Positions 24,061-33,509 of a stretch of DNA of 34,178 nt are shown in pieces. How positions within the stretch are numbered: the first letter of the stretch is position 1; each line of letters starts with the position of its first letter. The position numbers and the translations under genes are program-made. Origin of the DNA: Actinomycetota bacterium (GTDB taxonomy: Bacteria; Armatimonadota; SYMT01); assembly GCA_005798285.1 (NCBI GenBank), contig SYKE01000241.1:1-34178 (forward strand), read 5' to 3'. The notes beneath the pieces are model-generated. The model was not told the origin of the DNA, searched no databases, and saw only the letters and a program-made list of their open reading frames with translations.

Positions 24061-25086
24061 ATGCGCAGCGAAATCGGCGAACAGCCGGCGGCTCTCGCGC
24101 GAGTACTCACCGAACAGGAGCCCGCCGTGTCGCGTCTGGCGGATGCTGCTCGGGCACGAGACAGCCGCTTCTTCTACCTGGCTGCCCGTGGCACCAGCGA
24201 TCATGCGGCGGTCTATTGCAAGTACCTCACCGAGATTACGACCGGACTTCCCGTAGCCCTTGCGGCGCCGAGCGTGGTGACTCTCTACGGGGGACGGCCG
24301 CAGCTCGCCCACGGCCTGGTGTTGGGGATCAGTCAGAGCGGGCGCGCCGCAGATGCCATCGAGTTTCTCCATGCGGCTCGTGAGGGTGGGGCGCTGACCG
24401 GCTGCATCACCAACAACTCGGACTCGCCGATGTTTGCCGCAGTCGAGCACGGGCTCGCCTGCTCCGCCGGCCCGGAACTCTCTCTCCCGGCGACCAAGAC
24501 CTACACCACCTCGCTGATGCTCGTGGCCATGCTCGTCGCGCGGTACTCCGGTTCTGAGACTCTCTTCGCGGAGTTGCAAGGTCTTCCTGCCGCTGCCGCT
24601 GCCGTGCTCGCCACCGAGGATCACATTGCGGCGCACGCCGAGCGCTACCGGTACATGGAAGAGTGCGTGATTCTGGCTCGCGGGATCAATCTGTGCGGCG
24701 CTCTGGAGACGGGCCTCAAGTTGTCCGAGACGTCTTACCTACGAGCCCATCCCTACTCTTCCGCCGACTTTCACCACGGACCGATCGCCATCGTTGACGA
24801 GGGCTATCCGTGCATTCTGGTGGCGCCGTCCGGGAAGGGGCTTGCCTCAATGCGGGAGCTGGCTGCGGCGCTGGCGGAGCGGGGCGCCGAGTTGATCGTC
24901 ATCTCGGATGACGAATCGATGCTGAGCCTAGCACGAACGCCGCTCCCCATCCCCAGCGTTCCGGAACTCTTGACGCCGATCATCTCCATCATCGCATCCC
25001 AGCTCTTTGCCTATCACCTCGCACGGGTGAAAGGGAGAGATCCGGACCGGCCCCGCGGACTGAAGAAGGTGACTTACACTCTGTAG
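24061..25086 (+). CDS. SIS-domain sugar isomerase/deaminase-like protein (AgaS/GlmS-C-like)
   Basis: The 341-residue product has two SIS domains with the phosphosugar-binding pattern of the GlmS C-terminal half: LAARGTSDHAAVYCKYL, GISQSGRAADAIEFL, SLPATKTYTTSL, and later ARGINLCGALETGLKLSET and the conserved DFHHGPIAI. It lacks a glutaminase domain, so it belongs to the AgaS / glucosamine-6-phosphate deaminase-isomerase-like group and probably acts on an amino-sugar phosphate. The family usually starts near the MRSEIGEQP seen here; GGGAAG lies just before the ATG at 24061. Upstream GTG (24040) and TTG (23953) codons are possible but add a low-quality tail. The gap 23852-24060 otherwise holds no gene. 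Confidence 0.88.
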   Translation: MRSEIGEQPAALARVLTEQEPAVSRLADAARARDSRFFYLAARGTSDHAAVYCKYLTEITTGLPVALAAPSVVTLYGGRPQLAHGLVLGISQSGRAADAIEFLHAAREGGALTGCITNNSDSPMFAAVEHGLACSAGPELSLPATKTYTTSLMLVAMLVARYSGSETLFAELQGLPAAAAAVLATEDHIAAHAERYRYMEECVILARGINLCGALETGLKLSETSYLRAHPYSSADFHHGPIAIVDEGYPCILVAPSGKGLASMRELAAALAERGAELIVISDDESMLSLARTPLPIPSVPELLTPIISIIASQLFAYHLARVKGRDPDRPRGLKKVTYTL

Positions 25087-25151
25087 CGACGCGGCGCCCC
25101 ATTTGGCGGGATGACCGGCGATGGGCTCCGGCGCCGGATAGGAAAGAGCGA

Positions 25152-26261
25152 ATGGCGGCCCATGGCGTACAGCCCGAGCGATTGCGCCGGCTGTTCCTCG
25201 AACTCCTGGACATCGACAGTCCCTCCGGCGATGAGCGCCGGCTGGCTCGGGCGACGATGGAGTGGCTGCGCGACGCAGGGTTCGTCTGCCAGCTCGACCC
25301 GATGCTGAACGTCATCGCCCAACGGGCCGGGGACGTGGTGGACGCCCCTCGGATCTTCTTCGCGGCCCACACGGACACCGTCGCGTCGACCGCGGGACTG
25401 CGGGTGCGAGAGGTCGATGGCGAATTTCGAACATCCGGCGACACCATTCTCGGGGCCGACGACAAGGCGGCCGTCGCAGCAATCCTGGAGGCCATGCTGG
25501 CAATCGATGGGAGTGGGGCTGCGGTCGGCGATCTGCAGGTGGTCTTCACGGCTCAAGAGGAGCTGGGACTGCGAGGAGCGAGAGCGCTGTCGCCGGCCAT
25601 ACTCGCGGGATCCATCGGTTTCGTTCTCGATGCGAGTGGACTCACGGGGTCCTGGATCTCCTCAGCGCCGTTCCACGACAGCCTGGAAGTCGTGATCCGC
25701 GCCAGGCCGGCCGACACGCGGCGAGAGACGGAGCGAGTCGTGAGCTCCATCCGCGCGACCTGCCTCGCCTCGATGCGGCTCGGCGCAGTGGATCGATCCC
25801 GGGAAGGGGCGGTCCATCCCGCGGCCTCCTGCGCCGATCCGGCCCCCGCCGAGCCGGGAGCGGGAGTGCTCCGCTTCGAAGCCAGGGCTCCAACCCGCGA
25901 GGCGCTGGATCGCCAGATCCGGCACATGGTGCTGAGCCTGGAGCAGACGGCGGCGGAGACCGGCGCGGGGGTCGAGATCCGGCGTCGGGCCGAGTATGCC
26001 GGCTACTCGTGGAACGGGGACGAGCGACCGATCCAACTGGCGGAGGCGGCGTGGCGCTGGCTTGGGCGCCCCCCGAGTTCCCGACCGGGCGATGGGGGCA
26101 GCGACACCAATGTCTTCAATGCACGAGGCATTCCCTCGGTCACGCTGACCTGCGGCTTTCGGAACCAGCACACCGTCGACGAAGCAGTCTCGATGAGCGA
26201 GTTGACGGCGGCGGCGGAGTGGGTGGCTTCAATCGTCCGCACCGCCGCCGCACCCCGGTAA
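25152..26261 (+). CDS. M20-family metallopeptidase (PepT/YqjE-like) with divergent lid domain
   Basis: In the 369-residue product the catalytic-domain zinc ligands are all present: His73 and Asp75 (AAHTDTV), Asp103 (ILGADDK), the Glu pair 136-137 (QEELGLRG), Asp160 and the late His340 (CGFRNQH), with GGSDTNVF. This pattern fits peptide-trimming M20 enzymes such as tripeptidase T. The lid domain (about 170-245) is unusual: the AHAG motif and its His are missing, and the region reads IRARPADTRRETERV. The protein may therefore be monomeric or have a changed substrate. The ATG at 25152 has GGAAAG upstream; it follows the SIS gene by 65 bases on the same strand. Confidence 0.8.
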   Translation: MAAHGVQPERLRRLFLELLDIDSPSGDERRLARATMEWLRDAGFVCQLDPMLNVIAQRAGDVVDAPRIFFAAHTDTVASTAGLRVREVDGEFRTSGDTILGADDKAAVAAILEAMLAIDGSGAAVGDLQVVFTAQEELGLRGARALSPAILAGSIGFVLDASGLTGSWISSAPFHDSLEVVIRARPADTRRETERVVSSIRATCLASMRLGAVDRSREGAVHPAASCADPAPAEPGAGVLRFEARAPTREALDRQIRHMVLSLEQTAAETGAGVEIRRRAEYAGYSWNGDERPIQLAEAAWRWLGRPPSSRPGDGGSDTNVFNARGIPSVTLTCGFRNQHTVDEAVSMSELTAAAEWVASIVRTAAAPR

Positions 26262-26432
26262 GGGGAAGTCCGACGACGCCGCGCATCGCCAAAATGCCAA
26301 AAAGGGCCGCAAAGGAAGGTCCGAAGTCCAACTGCAACATTAGCGGAGGCGCGCCGCGGGTACGACCCCTCCACGAGAGTCGGCGCCGATGGTCCATCTC
26401 GGCGACCGGCATCGGCATCAGGTCATAAACAC

Positions 26433-27755
<1,323 letters not shown>

Positions 27756-27786
27756 CCGGGCTCCCGAGTTGTAACCCTACCGACAG

Positions 27787-27837
27787 GGCGGTCGTCCGAG
27801 GAGTAGAGACCTCGAACGACCGCCTTTGCTGTTTTTT
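27787..27837 (+). terminator. Rho-independent terminator of the MFS gene
   Basis: A long stem (9 bp outer, 27787-27795 with 27816-27824, plus a 5-bp inner pair 27797-27801 with 27810-27814) is followed by TTTGCTG and six T residues. It lies about 30 bases after the stop and before the DUF4349 gene. Confidence 0.88.
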
Positions 27838-27860
27838 CTGGGGGCTCCCTGGAGGCAATG

Positions 27861-28922
27861 ATGCGGCGACCAGCGGTTTCTTGGGGTACGAGCCGGGGGT
27901 GTTGGATCGCAGGGATCGGCATCCTCGCCATCCTCGCGGGATGCGCCGGCTCGCGAAGTTCCAAATCCAGTGCTCCGGGAGAAGCGAGTCCTGCCGGTCT
28001 GATGGACCAATCTGTCGCCGATTCCACGCCCAGCTCAGAGGCTCCGGGGGGCGGAGATCCCAACGAATTTGCGCGGCAGATGCAGACTGTGGCCCCCATT
28101 GCCCCCAGTTCGCCTGCCCGAAAGCGCATGAACGGGGACCCATACGCGGGGGGGGAGGCCCCCACCATAGGCTCCCAGGAGCAGCGGTCGTACCAGCGCA
28201 AGATCATCTACACCGCCGAACTGACCCTTGTCGTTCCGCGCCTGGAGCCGGTGCGGGAGAAACTCCTGACGCTGGTGCGATCGGCGAAGGGCTATGTGGC
28301 GAACAGCAGCGTGAGCGGATCCGCGGGAGAAACCCGATCGGCGCACTGGACGCTGCGAGTGCCGGTCTCGGCATATGGCAAGTTCCTCAGCGACGTGGCG
28401 ACGCTCGGGGAGGTCCAGACTCAGTCGAGCGACTCGCAGGATGTGAGCGAGGAGTTCTACGACGTGGAGGCGCGGCTCCGAAACGGCCGGGCAGCCGAGT
28501 CTCGGCTACTCGAGCATCTGAAGCGGAGCGCGGCCCGGCTTTCGGACATCCTATCCGTCGAGCGTGAACTGACGCGGGTGAGAGGCGAGATCGAGCAGAT
28601 GGAAGGACGCATTCGCTTCCTTCGGAATCAGACCGATCTCACGACGGTGACCCTCACCATCAACGAGGCACGGGAGTACGTCCCCCAGTCGCATACCAGT
28701 TTCTCGGCCCGACTCGGCCGAACCTGGACATCCGCGCTGGAGAGTGTCCGCGACGCCGGTGCCGGCATCGTGCTCGGGCTCGTGTTTGCGGCGCCCTGGA
28801 TCGTGATCTGGGGAATCGTACTCTTCATCCTCTACCGCGCCATTCGGAACTGGATTGGACGCCGAAAAGCAGCTCGCAGCGCAATGAGCGAAGGAACCTC
28901 GACCCCGCCTTCCCAATCGTGA
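27861..28922 (+). CDS. DUF4349 lipoprotein with C-terminal membrane helix
   Basis: The product is about 353 residues. The leader has a lipobox (ILAGC, the Cys becoming the lipidated N-terminus). It is followed by a low-complexity Ser/Ala/Pro linker (about 30-110) and the DUF4349 domain (about 112-275, KIIYTAELTLVVPRL, then APVSAYGKF-type strands and a coiled-coil-like ERELTRVRGEIEQMEGRIRFL). It ends in a hydrophobic helix (about 300-325, IVLGLVFAAPWIVIWGIVLF) and a basic tail. The domain has no assigned enzymatic role; the layout suggests a lipid- and membrane-anchored envelope protein. GGAGG at 27851-27855 fits the ATG at 27861 better than the one at 27858. Confidence 0.88.
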   Translation: MRRPAVSWGTSRGCWIAGIGILAILAGCAGSRSSKSSAPGEASPAGLMDQSVADSTPSSEAPGGGDPNEFARQMQTVAPIAPSSPARKRMNGDPYAGGEAPTIGSQEQRSYQRKIIYTAELTLVVPRLEPVREKLLTLVRSAKGYVANSSVSGSAGETRSAHWTLRVPVSAYGKFLSDVATLGEVQTQSSDSQDVSEEFYDVEARLRNGRAAESRLLEHLKRSAARLSDILSVERELTRVRGEIEQMEGRIRFLRNQTDLTTVTLTINEAREYVPQSHTSFSARLGRTWTSALESVRDAGAGIVLGLVFAAPWIVIWGIVLFILYRAIRNWIGRRKAARSAMSEGTSTPPSQS

Positions 28923-29018
28923 TGTGGTTTCCGGTTGAGACGGATGTGCGTCCTGCCACCGTCTTTACACGTTGAAGGCATAGTGTCTGTCGTTTGTCGA
29001 CGGAGGATCTACTCGAGC

Positions 29019-29447
29019 ATGAACATCCGATCATGGGTGGTGGGAGCGAGCGTTTTCGCCGCCTGCGTCGGTCTGGCTGTGAGCCAGAGCGACGCCCAGA
29101 TCAAGGCGGGCAAATCTCGCCCGCTGAAGACCAAGCACCTGATGTCCGCGGTGGTGGTGACCAACTGCGGCGCGTTGCGAAAGGCGCTTGACGGGGCCGG
29201 CCCGGCCGATGACCAGGCGTGGGAAGCGGCGGAGATCAACGCCGCTCTGCTGAACGAAGCCGGTCACAGCCTGATGGCCGACGGGCGATGCCCGGATGCC
29301 ACCTGGGCGGCCGCTTCCAAGGCGCTTCAGGACGGTGGGGCCGCTGCTGTGGCGAAAGTCCAGGCCAAGGATGTCGCCGGCGCGAAGGAAGCGCTCGGCG
29401 TTGTCCTGGGCTCCTGCAAGTCCTGCCACACCGCCCACAAGAAGTAG
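29019..29447 (+). CDS. Small periplasmic c-type cytochrome with C-terminal heme motif
   Basis: The 142-residue product has a signal peptide (MNIRSWVVGASVFAAC, cleavage near SDAQ). The mature chain is Ala-rich and helical, and the single heme motif CKSCH (Cys133, Cys136, His137) sits a few residues from the C-terminus. That placement is typical of cytochrome c' four-helix bundles, which bind heme with one axial ligand and may sense or detoxify NO. No second axial Met is evident near the heme. GGAGGA lies about 12 bases before the ATG at 29019; the frame is open to 28935 without coding character. Confidence 0.82.
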   Translation: MNIRSWVVGASVFAACVGLAVSQSDAQIKAGKSRPLKTKHLMSAVVVTNCGALRKALDGAGPADDQAWEAAEINAALLNEAGHSLMADGRCPDATWAAASKALQDGGAAAVAKVQAKDVAGAKEALGVVLGSCKSCHTAHKK

Positions 29448-29472
29448 TCCCGTCGGTCCGTTGGGCAAACTT

Positions 29473-29518
29473 GAGGGGCGCGACTGCCATTTGGCGGATC
29501 GCGCCCCTCTCTGCGTTT
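29473..29518 (+). terminator. Rho-independent terminator of the cytochrome gene
   Basis: An 11-bp stem (29473-29483 with 29499-29509) has an inner CTGCC/GGCGG pairing and is followed by TCTGCGTTTT. The T-run is short but the stem is strong; it lies 25 bases after the cytochrome stop, just before the GGT-like gene. Confidence 0.75.
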
Positions 29519-29531
29519 TCGGAGGAATCGC

Positions 29532-31130
29532 ATGCTGACTGTCAGCCGCCGCGTGCTTCTGGGGTCCGGACTCGGCGCCGTTTTGGCCGGTCCGGAACTG
29601 GTGCGGGCCCAGGGTCGAACCGGGCAGGTCTTCGGGAATCCGGAGGCCGCCGTGGTGGGCAACCGGGTGCTGGCCCAGGGCGGCACGGCTGCTGACGCTC
29701 TCTTTGCCGCCGCCCTGATGGCGGCGGTGGTTTCGATCCACAACTGCGGCTTCGCCGGCTACGGTGGGACCGCCACTATCGCCCGGGGCGATGGGACCCC
29801 TCCGGAGTGCCTTGACTTCAACTCCACGGCGCCGGCCGCCGCGCGGCCGGACATGTACTCGCTGCTCCCGTCCGGCGCGGTTGAGGGCGGCTCCAACACC
29901 TTCGGTTGGCTGGCTGTAGGAGTGCCCGGCATCCCCGCCGGGCTGGATCAGTTCCATCATCGGTATTGCACCCGCTCCATGGCGGAACTGGCGGCGCCCG
30001 CGATCCGTGCGGCGCTCGATGGATTTCGGATGTCGGAAGCGCCTGCCCGCGCAATCCAGGCCGGAATGAAGCGAATTGCGGTCGATCCCGGCGCGGCGGC
30101 GGTGCTCCTCCCCAGCGGGCGGCCGCCCGTGGTGGGCGAGACCTACCGGAATCCCAGGTTGGGAGAGTTGCTAACCACCCTAGTTTCACGCGGATCGCTT
30201 CAAGGCTTTTATGAGGGAGAGATCGCATCTCGAATTGCGGCCGAATTCAAGAAACGCGGCGGGTTGGTCACGTCCGCAGATCTGGCGGCCTACCGTGCCC
30301 TGACGCCGAAACCCTCAACGGCTGCGCTGAACGGCTTCGTGATTCACACGCCTCCGCCCACCGCCGGCGGCGCCACGGTGCTTCAGGCGCTGCTCGCCAT
30401 GCGCGAGATTGAACTCCGACAGAAGTGGGACTCTGGGCAGCACGCCCATGCAAAATTGGAGGCCCTTCGAGTCGCCTGGGGAGACCGGCTTCGAACCATT
30501 GGCGACCCGGCGTTCGTCAACATCCCTCTGGGGCGGCTCCTTTCCTCCGAGTATGCCGAGACCACCGCACTCAAGGTGATCGCCGCGGTGCAGAACCGGG
30601 CGCGACTCGCCGTGGAGACCGACGGTCGCCCCGCGGGAGGAACGGTCAACCTCTCTGCGGTGGATAAGACCGGGACCGTGGCCGCCCTGACGCTGACCCA
30701 CGGAGGCGGTTTCGGCGCACAGGTCGGCATGAGCGAGTTCGGACTGATCTTCGGACACGGGATGTCCCGCTTCGACCCCCGGCCGAGCCATCCCAATTCG
30801 CCGGGGCCCGGCAAGCGCCCGCTGCACAACATGTGTCCGACGGTGGTCACCCGCGGCGGCAAGCCGGTGCTCGCCATCGGCGGAGCCGGGGGCCGCAAGA
30901 TCGTGAACGGAGTCTTCGACGTCCTCTACCATGTCTTGAGGAAGCCGGAAGATCTCGTGGGAGCCCTCGCGGCGCCGCGGATGCACACGGAAGGCGGTCT
31001 CGACCTGTGGCTCGACTCGAAGTGGGAGGACGAGACCGCAGGGTACCTCGTCGACCTGGGGTATGCGGTGAAGCGCTCCGCCATGGCGAATATCAGCGCC
31101 GCACAGCCCGCCGATGCCCAGCCCAGATAA
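29532..31130 (+). CDS. Gamma-glutamyltransferase-like Ntn hydrolase, altered substrate pocket
   Basis: The 532-residue precursor has a Tat-type leader (SRRVLLGSGLGAVLAG), so it is probably exported. It would self-cleave before Thr371 (AGGTVNLSAVD), the expected Ntn nucleophile. Around it VAALTLTHGGGFGAQVG, PGKRPLHNMCPT and GGAGGRKIVNG follow GGT. Key pocket residues differ from classical GGT: the arginine that binds the glutamate carboxylate (DYRE in the E. coli enzyme) is replaced in DFNST (Asn97); the TTH near the nucleophile is TVN; the NNEMDDF region is GHGMSRF. Glutathione hydrolysis is therefore doubtful. GGAGGAATCGC precedes the ATG. Confidence 0.88.
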   Translation: MLTVSRRVLLGSGLGAVLAGPELVRAQGRTGQVFGNPEAAVVGNRVLAQGGTAADALFAAALMAAVVSIHNCGFAGYGGTATIARGDGTPPECLDFNSTAPAAARPDMYSLLPSGAVEGGSNTFGWLAVGVPGIPAGLDQFHHRYCTRSMAELAAPAIRAALDGFRMSEAPARAIQAGMKRIAVDPGAAAVLLPSGRPPVVGETYRNPRLGELLTTLVSRGSLQGFYEGEIASRIAAEFKKRGGLVTSADLAAYRALTPKPSTAALNGFVIHTPPPTAGGATVLQALLAMREIELRQKWDSGQHAHAKLEALRVAWGDRLRTIGDPAFVNIPLGRLLSSEYAETTALKVIAAVQNRARLAVETDGRPAGGTVNLSAVDKTGTVAALTLTHGGGFGAQVGMSEFGLIFGHGMSRFDPRPSHPNSPGPGKRPLHNMCPTVVTRGGKPVLAIGGAGGRKIVNGVFDVLYHVLRKPEDLVGALAAPRMHTEGGLDLWLDSKWEDETAGYLVDLGYAVKRSAMANISAAQPADAQPR

Positions 31131-31131
31131 C

Positions 31132-31151
31132 CTGCCGGAGTGGTCCGGCAG
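31132..31151. terminator. Hairpin between convergent genes, possible terminator
   Basis: A perfect 8-bp inverted repeat (CTGCCGGA with TCCGGCAG) has a 4-base loop and lies between the convergent GGT-like and trypsin-like genes. It has no T-run, so termination strength is uncertain. Confidence 0.45.
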
Positions 31152-31155
31152 ATCG

Positions 31156-31929
31156 TCAGCGGATGACTCTGTTCTCTCGCAGGTGAGCCCGAATCTCCTC
31201 CACGGGGTTGGCTGAGCCGATCCGACCCGACTCGTCGCCACTGATGAGCGTGCCAACGACTTCGCCGCTCGCATTGATCAACGGCGCCCCGCTGAACGCC
31301 ATCAGTTCGACCGGGGGCTCGAAGAGGATGGTGACGCTGTCGCTGTCGGTGAGCAACACGCGGCCGGGAAATAGGCGGGGGGTCTGCGGATTGTGCTTCA
31401 CTTCGTCTCCCAGCAGCCACACCCACTCCATCGACCCGGGGTTTCGAGCGGCGAGTTTCAGCGAAGTGGTCTGCGCCGTGGCTTTGAGTGAGAACGCTGC
31501 GAGGTCTCGCCTGGCTCCGTGCTTTTCACTGAACGGTTTGCCGGTCTTGAGCCGCGCCGGGCCGAGCGATCCAACCGGCTTGCCGGTGCGGAAGTCGAGG
31601 AGCGCGCCTCGCACGATGCGCTTGCTCATTTCCGCGGGTGGGATCTCCTTCGACAGTCCGCCAGCCTCACCGAAGAGATGCAGCGCAGTCAGCATGGTCG
31701 GCTTCCCCTGCGAGTCATGAATGACGAATGCGGTGCCGGCCTCCAGTTCCTCACCCCCGTTTGTCACAAATCGTGAGCGGAACACGGAATTCGGAGCCGC
31801 GACCGGCGGGGCTGGGGGCTTCTGGTTGACGAACCCGGACAAGGCGCGAGCGCCGAACACCACGCCGATCACGAGCAGAACCGCCAGACTCACACAGCCG
31901 ATGGCGCAGCCCTTCAGGACTCGAGGCAT
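31156..31929 (-). CDS. Membrane-anchored trypsin-like serine peptidase domain protein
   Basis: The 257-residue product has an N-terminal membrane anchor (hydrophobic residues 10-30, GCAIGCVSLAVLLVIGVVFG) and then a chymotrypsin-fold-like domain. The expected triad is present in divergent contexts: His84 in LTALHLF (instead of TAAHC), Asp142 in RRDLAAFSL and Ser213 in MAFSGAPLINASG (GDSGGP-like). The fold assignment rests on these motifs and spacing. No PDZ domain is seen. The ATG at 31929 has GGAGGAG 5-6 bases upstream, and the ORF's upstream extension is not coding-like. It is divergent from the SUMF1-type gene; an inverted-repeat operator candidate lies between them. Confidence 0.72.
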   Translation of the reverse strand: MPRVLKGCAIGCVSLAVLLVIGVVFGARALSGFVNQKPPAPPVAAPNSVFRSRFVTNGGEELEAGTAFVIHDSQGKPTMLTALHLFGEAGGLSKEIPPAEMSKRIVRGALLDFRTGKPVGSLGPARLKTGKPFSEKHGARRDLAAFSLKATAQTTSLKLAARNPGSMEWVWLLGDEVKHNPQTPRLFPGRVLLTDSDSVTILFEPPVELMAFSGAPLINASGEVVGTLISGDESGRIGSANPVEEIRAHLRENRVIR

Positions 31930-32064
31930 TTCACTCCTCCGGTGGGACCCCTCGTCGCGGGCCTTGCATGTCGAGGCTGAGGGGATTGACACCGAGCGAT
32001 CGAGTGGAACGTCAAGCACAATTCCGTGACTCGGGGCGGCTCCCCTCCGCCGGTGGGAGGAGGG

Positions 32065-32083
32065 TTCGCCGAATATCGGCGAA
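32065..32083. promoter_or_regulatory. Perfect palindrome between divergent genes, operator candidate
   Basis: TTCGCCGA (32065-32072) and TCGGCGAA (32076-32083) form a perfect inverted repeat with 8-bp arms and a 3-base spacer. It lies in the gap between the divergent trypsin-like and SUMF1-type genes, 43 bases before the latter's ATG. It could bind a dimeric regulator. Confidence 0.45.
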
Positions 32084-32125
32084 TGCTCGATGTGAGTGAC
32101 GTTCCCCGCTCCTCAGAGGCGCTTG

Positions 32126-33067
32126 ATGACAGTTGCGAGATGGCTGGTTCTGGTCTGCACCCTGGTGCTCTCGGCCGCAAGTGTTGGGTCGCAGGAGGCG
32201 CCGACTCGATTTTCGCGCGCCGAGTTGGGCGGCGAGGCGGTGGAGTTCTCTGCGATCCCCGCTGGCGAGTTTTTGATGGGGACGGACGCCGAGGAGGGCG
32301 CGCGGATCCAGTCGCGTCTCGATCTCGTGGTTTCGCCCGACGAGGCCCCGATGCACCGTGTCAAAGTCAGCGCGTTCGAGCTTGGAGTGACCGAGGTGAC
32401 ATTGGGCCAGTACCAGGCGTACTGTCGAGCCACCGGCAAGGAGATGCCTCGACAGGAAGAGTGGAACAGCACGCCACAGCATCCGGTCCACTACGTGAAC
32501 TGGGACGAGGCGGTGGCCTACTGCGCCTGGGCTTCGAGCGAGTTGAAGCGACAGGGCCAGCCGGGAACCATTCGCCTTCCGACCGAGGCCGAATGGGAGT
32601 TCGCCGCACGGGGAAGGGACACGGGCGTCAACGGCCGCGCCCGAAAACTATTCGTTTGGGGAGACGACCTCCCCCGAACGGAGGCGCCCGTCGCCAACCT
32701 CTCGGACGCCCGCACCCGATCCGCCTACCCGAAACTGAATGCGAAGTTCTTCTTCCCGAACTACGACGACGGCTACGCCCAGGCGGCCCCGGTCGGCAAG
32801 TTCCCGGCGAACTCCTACGGCCTCCGAGACATGGCCGGAAACCTCTGGGAGTGGTGCCAGGACCGCTACGATCGCGAGTATTACGCCCGGAGCCCGCTGG
32901 AGAATCCGCGGGGCTCGGACAATCCCGAGGACGGCGCCCGAGTCTTCCGCGGCGGCTCGTGGTATGTCAGCCCGACCTCGCTCAGAGTCTCCAAGCGCAA
33001 CTGGAGCGGCCCCAGCTTCCGCTACCTCTTCGTCGGCTTCCGTCTCGTCCGCTCGGCACAACCGTAG
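32126..33067 (+). CDS. Exported formylglycine-generating-enzyme/SUMF1-type protein
   Basis: The 313-residue product has a signal peptide (MTVARWLVLVCTLVL, cleavage near SVGSQ) followed by the FGE-sulfatase domain: IPAGEFLMGTD, FELGVTEVTLGQYQAYC, HPVHYVNWDEAVAYCAW, IRLPTEAEWEFAARG, YGLRDMAGNLWEWCQDRYD and the final FRGGSWYV with VGFRLVR. The two cysteines used by aerobic FGE in the segment before the C-terminus are not evident (this segment reads RVSKRNWSGPSFRYLF). A true sulfatase-activating role is therefore doubtful; many bacterial homologues are lectin-like or scaffold proteins. No sulfatase is nearby. I chose the ATG at 32126 (AGAGGCGC upstream) over the GTG at 32096. Confidence 0.88.
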   Translation: MTVARWLVLVCTLVLSAASVGSQEAPTRFSRAELGGEAVEFSAIPAGEFLMGTDAEEGARIQSRLDLVVSPDEAPMHRVKVSAFELGVTEVTLGQYQAYCRATGKEMPRQEEWNSTPQHPVHYVNWDEAVAYCAWASSELKRQGQPGTIRLPTEAEWEFAARGRDTGVNGRARKLFVWGDDLPRTEAPVANLSDARTRSAYPKLNAKFFFPNYDDGYAQAAPVGKFPANSYGLRDMAGNLWEWCQDRYDREYYARSPLENPRGSDNPEDGARVFRGGSWYVSPTSLRVSKRNWSGPSFRYLFVGFRLVRSAQP

Positions 33068-33359
33068 TCGCGTCTTCCTTTCCCAGGCAACACCCCCGGC
33101 AACGCTGCATGTTTCAATCGACCCGCCCTGAGATCATCGTCCTCCTGGGCGAGACCCGAGGATCCAGCGTTGCAGATGCCGCAAGCAGTCCTCGCCAGGC
33201 GCGTCCGGCTATCGGAAGCCACTCGGGGCGACGCGACGCGCCGTGCTGAATGGATCCCCGCTCCATGGAGCGATTCTCCGCCCAGTGCAACTTCTGCGGG
33301 GATAACGACGGGGGCGTGCGCACGCGGGGAAAATCCGCACGAAGCAAAGGGCCGGGCGC
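33068..33359. other. Region without a supported gene
   Basis: After the SUMF1-type stop I see no frame with coding character on either strand. The open frames here are short, rich in rare residues and match no family. No terminator hairpin with a T-run is evident. It borders an IS21 fragment on its right, so it may hold other decayed accessory DNA. Confidence 0.4.
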
Positions 33360-33509
33360 CGGTTCCCGATGATACCGGCGTGGCTCGGTGTCCGCCGCAG
33401 TTCGGGCCACAGCGTTCCGAGACATCCCAAGTTCTCGATCAACGCGGCGCTTCGACCACGCGCTGGCAATCAGGTCCCGCACCTCTATCCACGTTTCCTC
33501 CGAGAGCAC
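33360..33509 (-). pseudogene. IS21-family transposase (IstA) 5' fragment
   Basis: Starting at GTG 33509 the minus strand encodes MLSEETWIEVRDLIASAW, then SKRRVDRELGMSRNAVARTAADTEPRRYHRE. This matches the N-terminal helix-turn-helix of IS21-type IstA (pattern LSxExWxEIRxL ... ARELGxSRNTVRxAL ... EPPRYxR). After about 50 residues no frame continues the IstA pattern; the catalytic DDE region and istB are missing. It is a remnant. No clear IS21 terminal repeats are seen beside it. Confidence 0.7.

Noticed and set aside
26262-26432. Possible small gene between the M20 peptidase and MFS genes
   Set aside because: Open frames there continue as shadows of the flanking genes and lack coding character or a good start.
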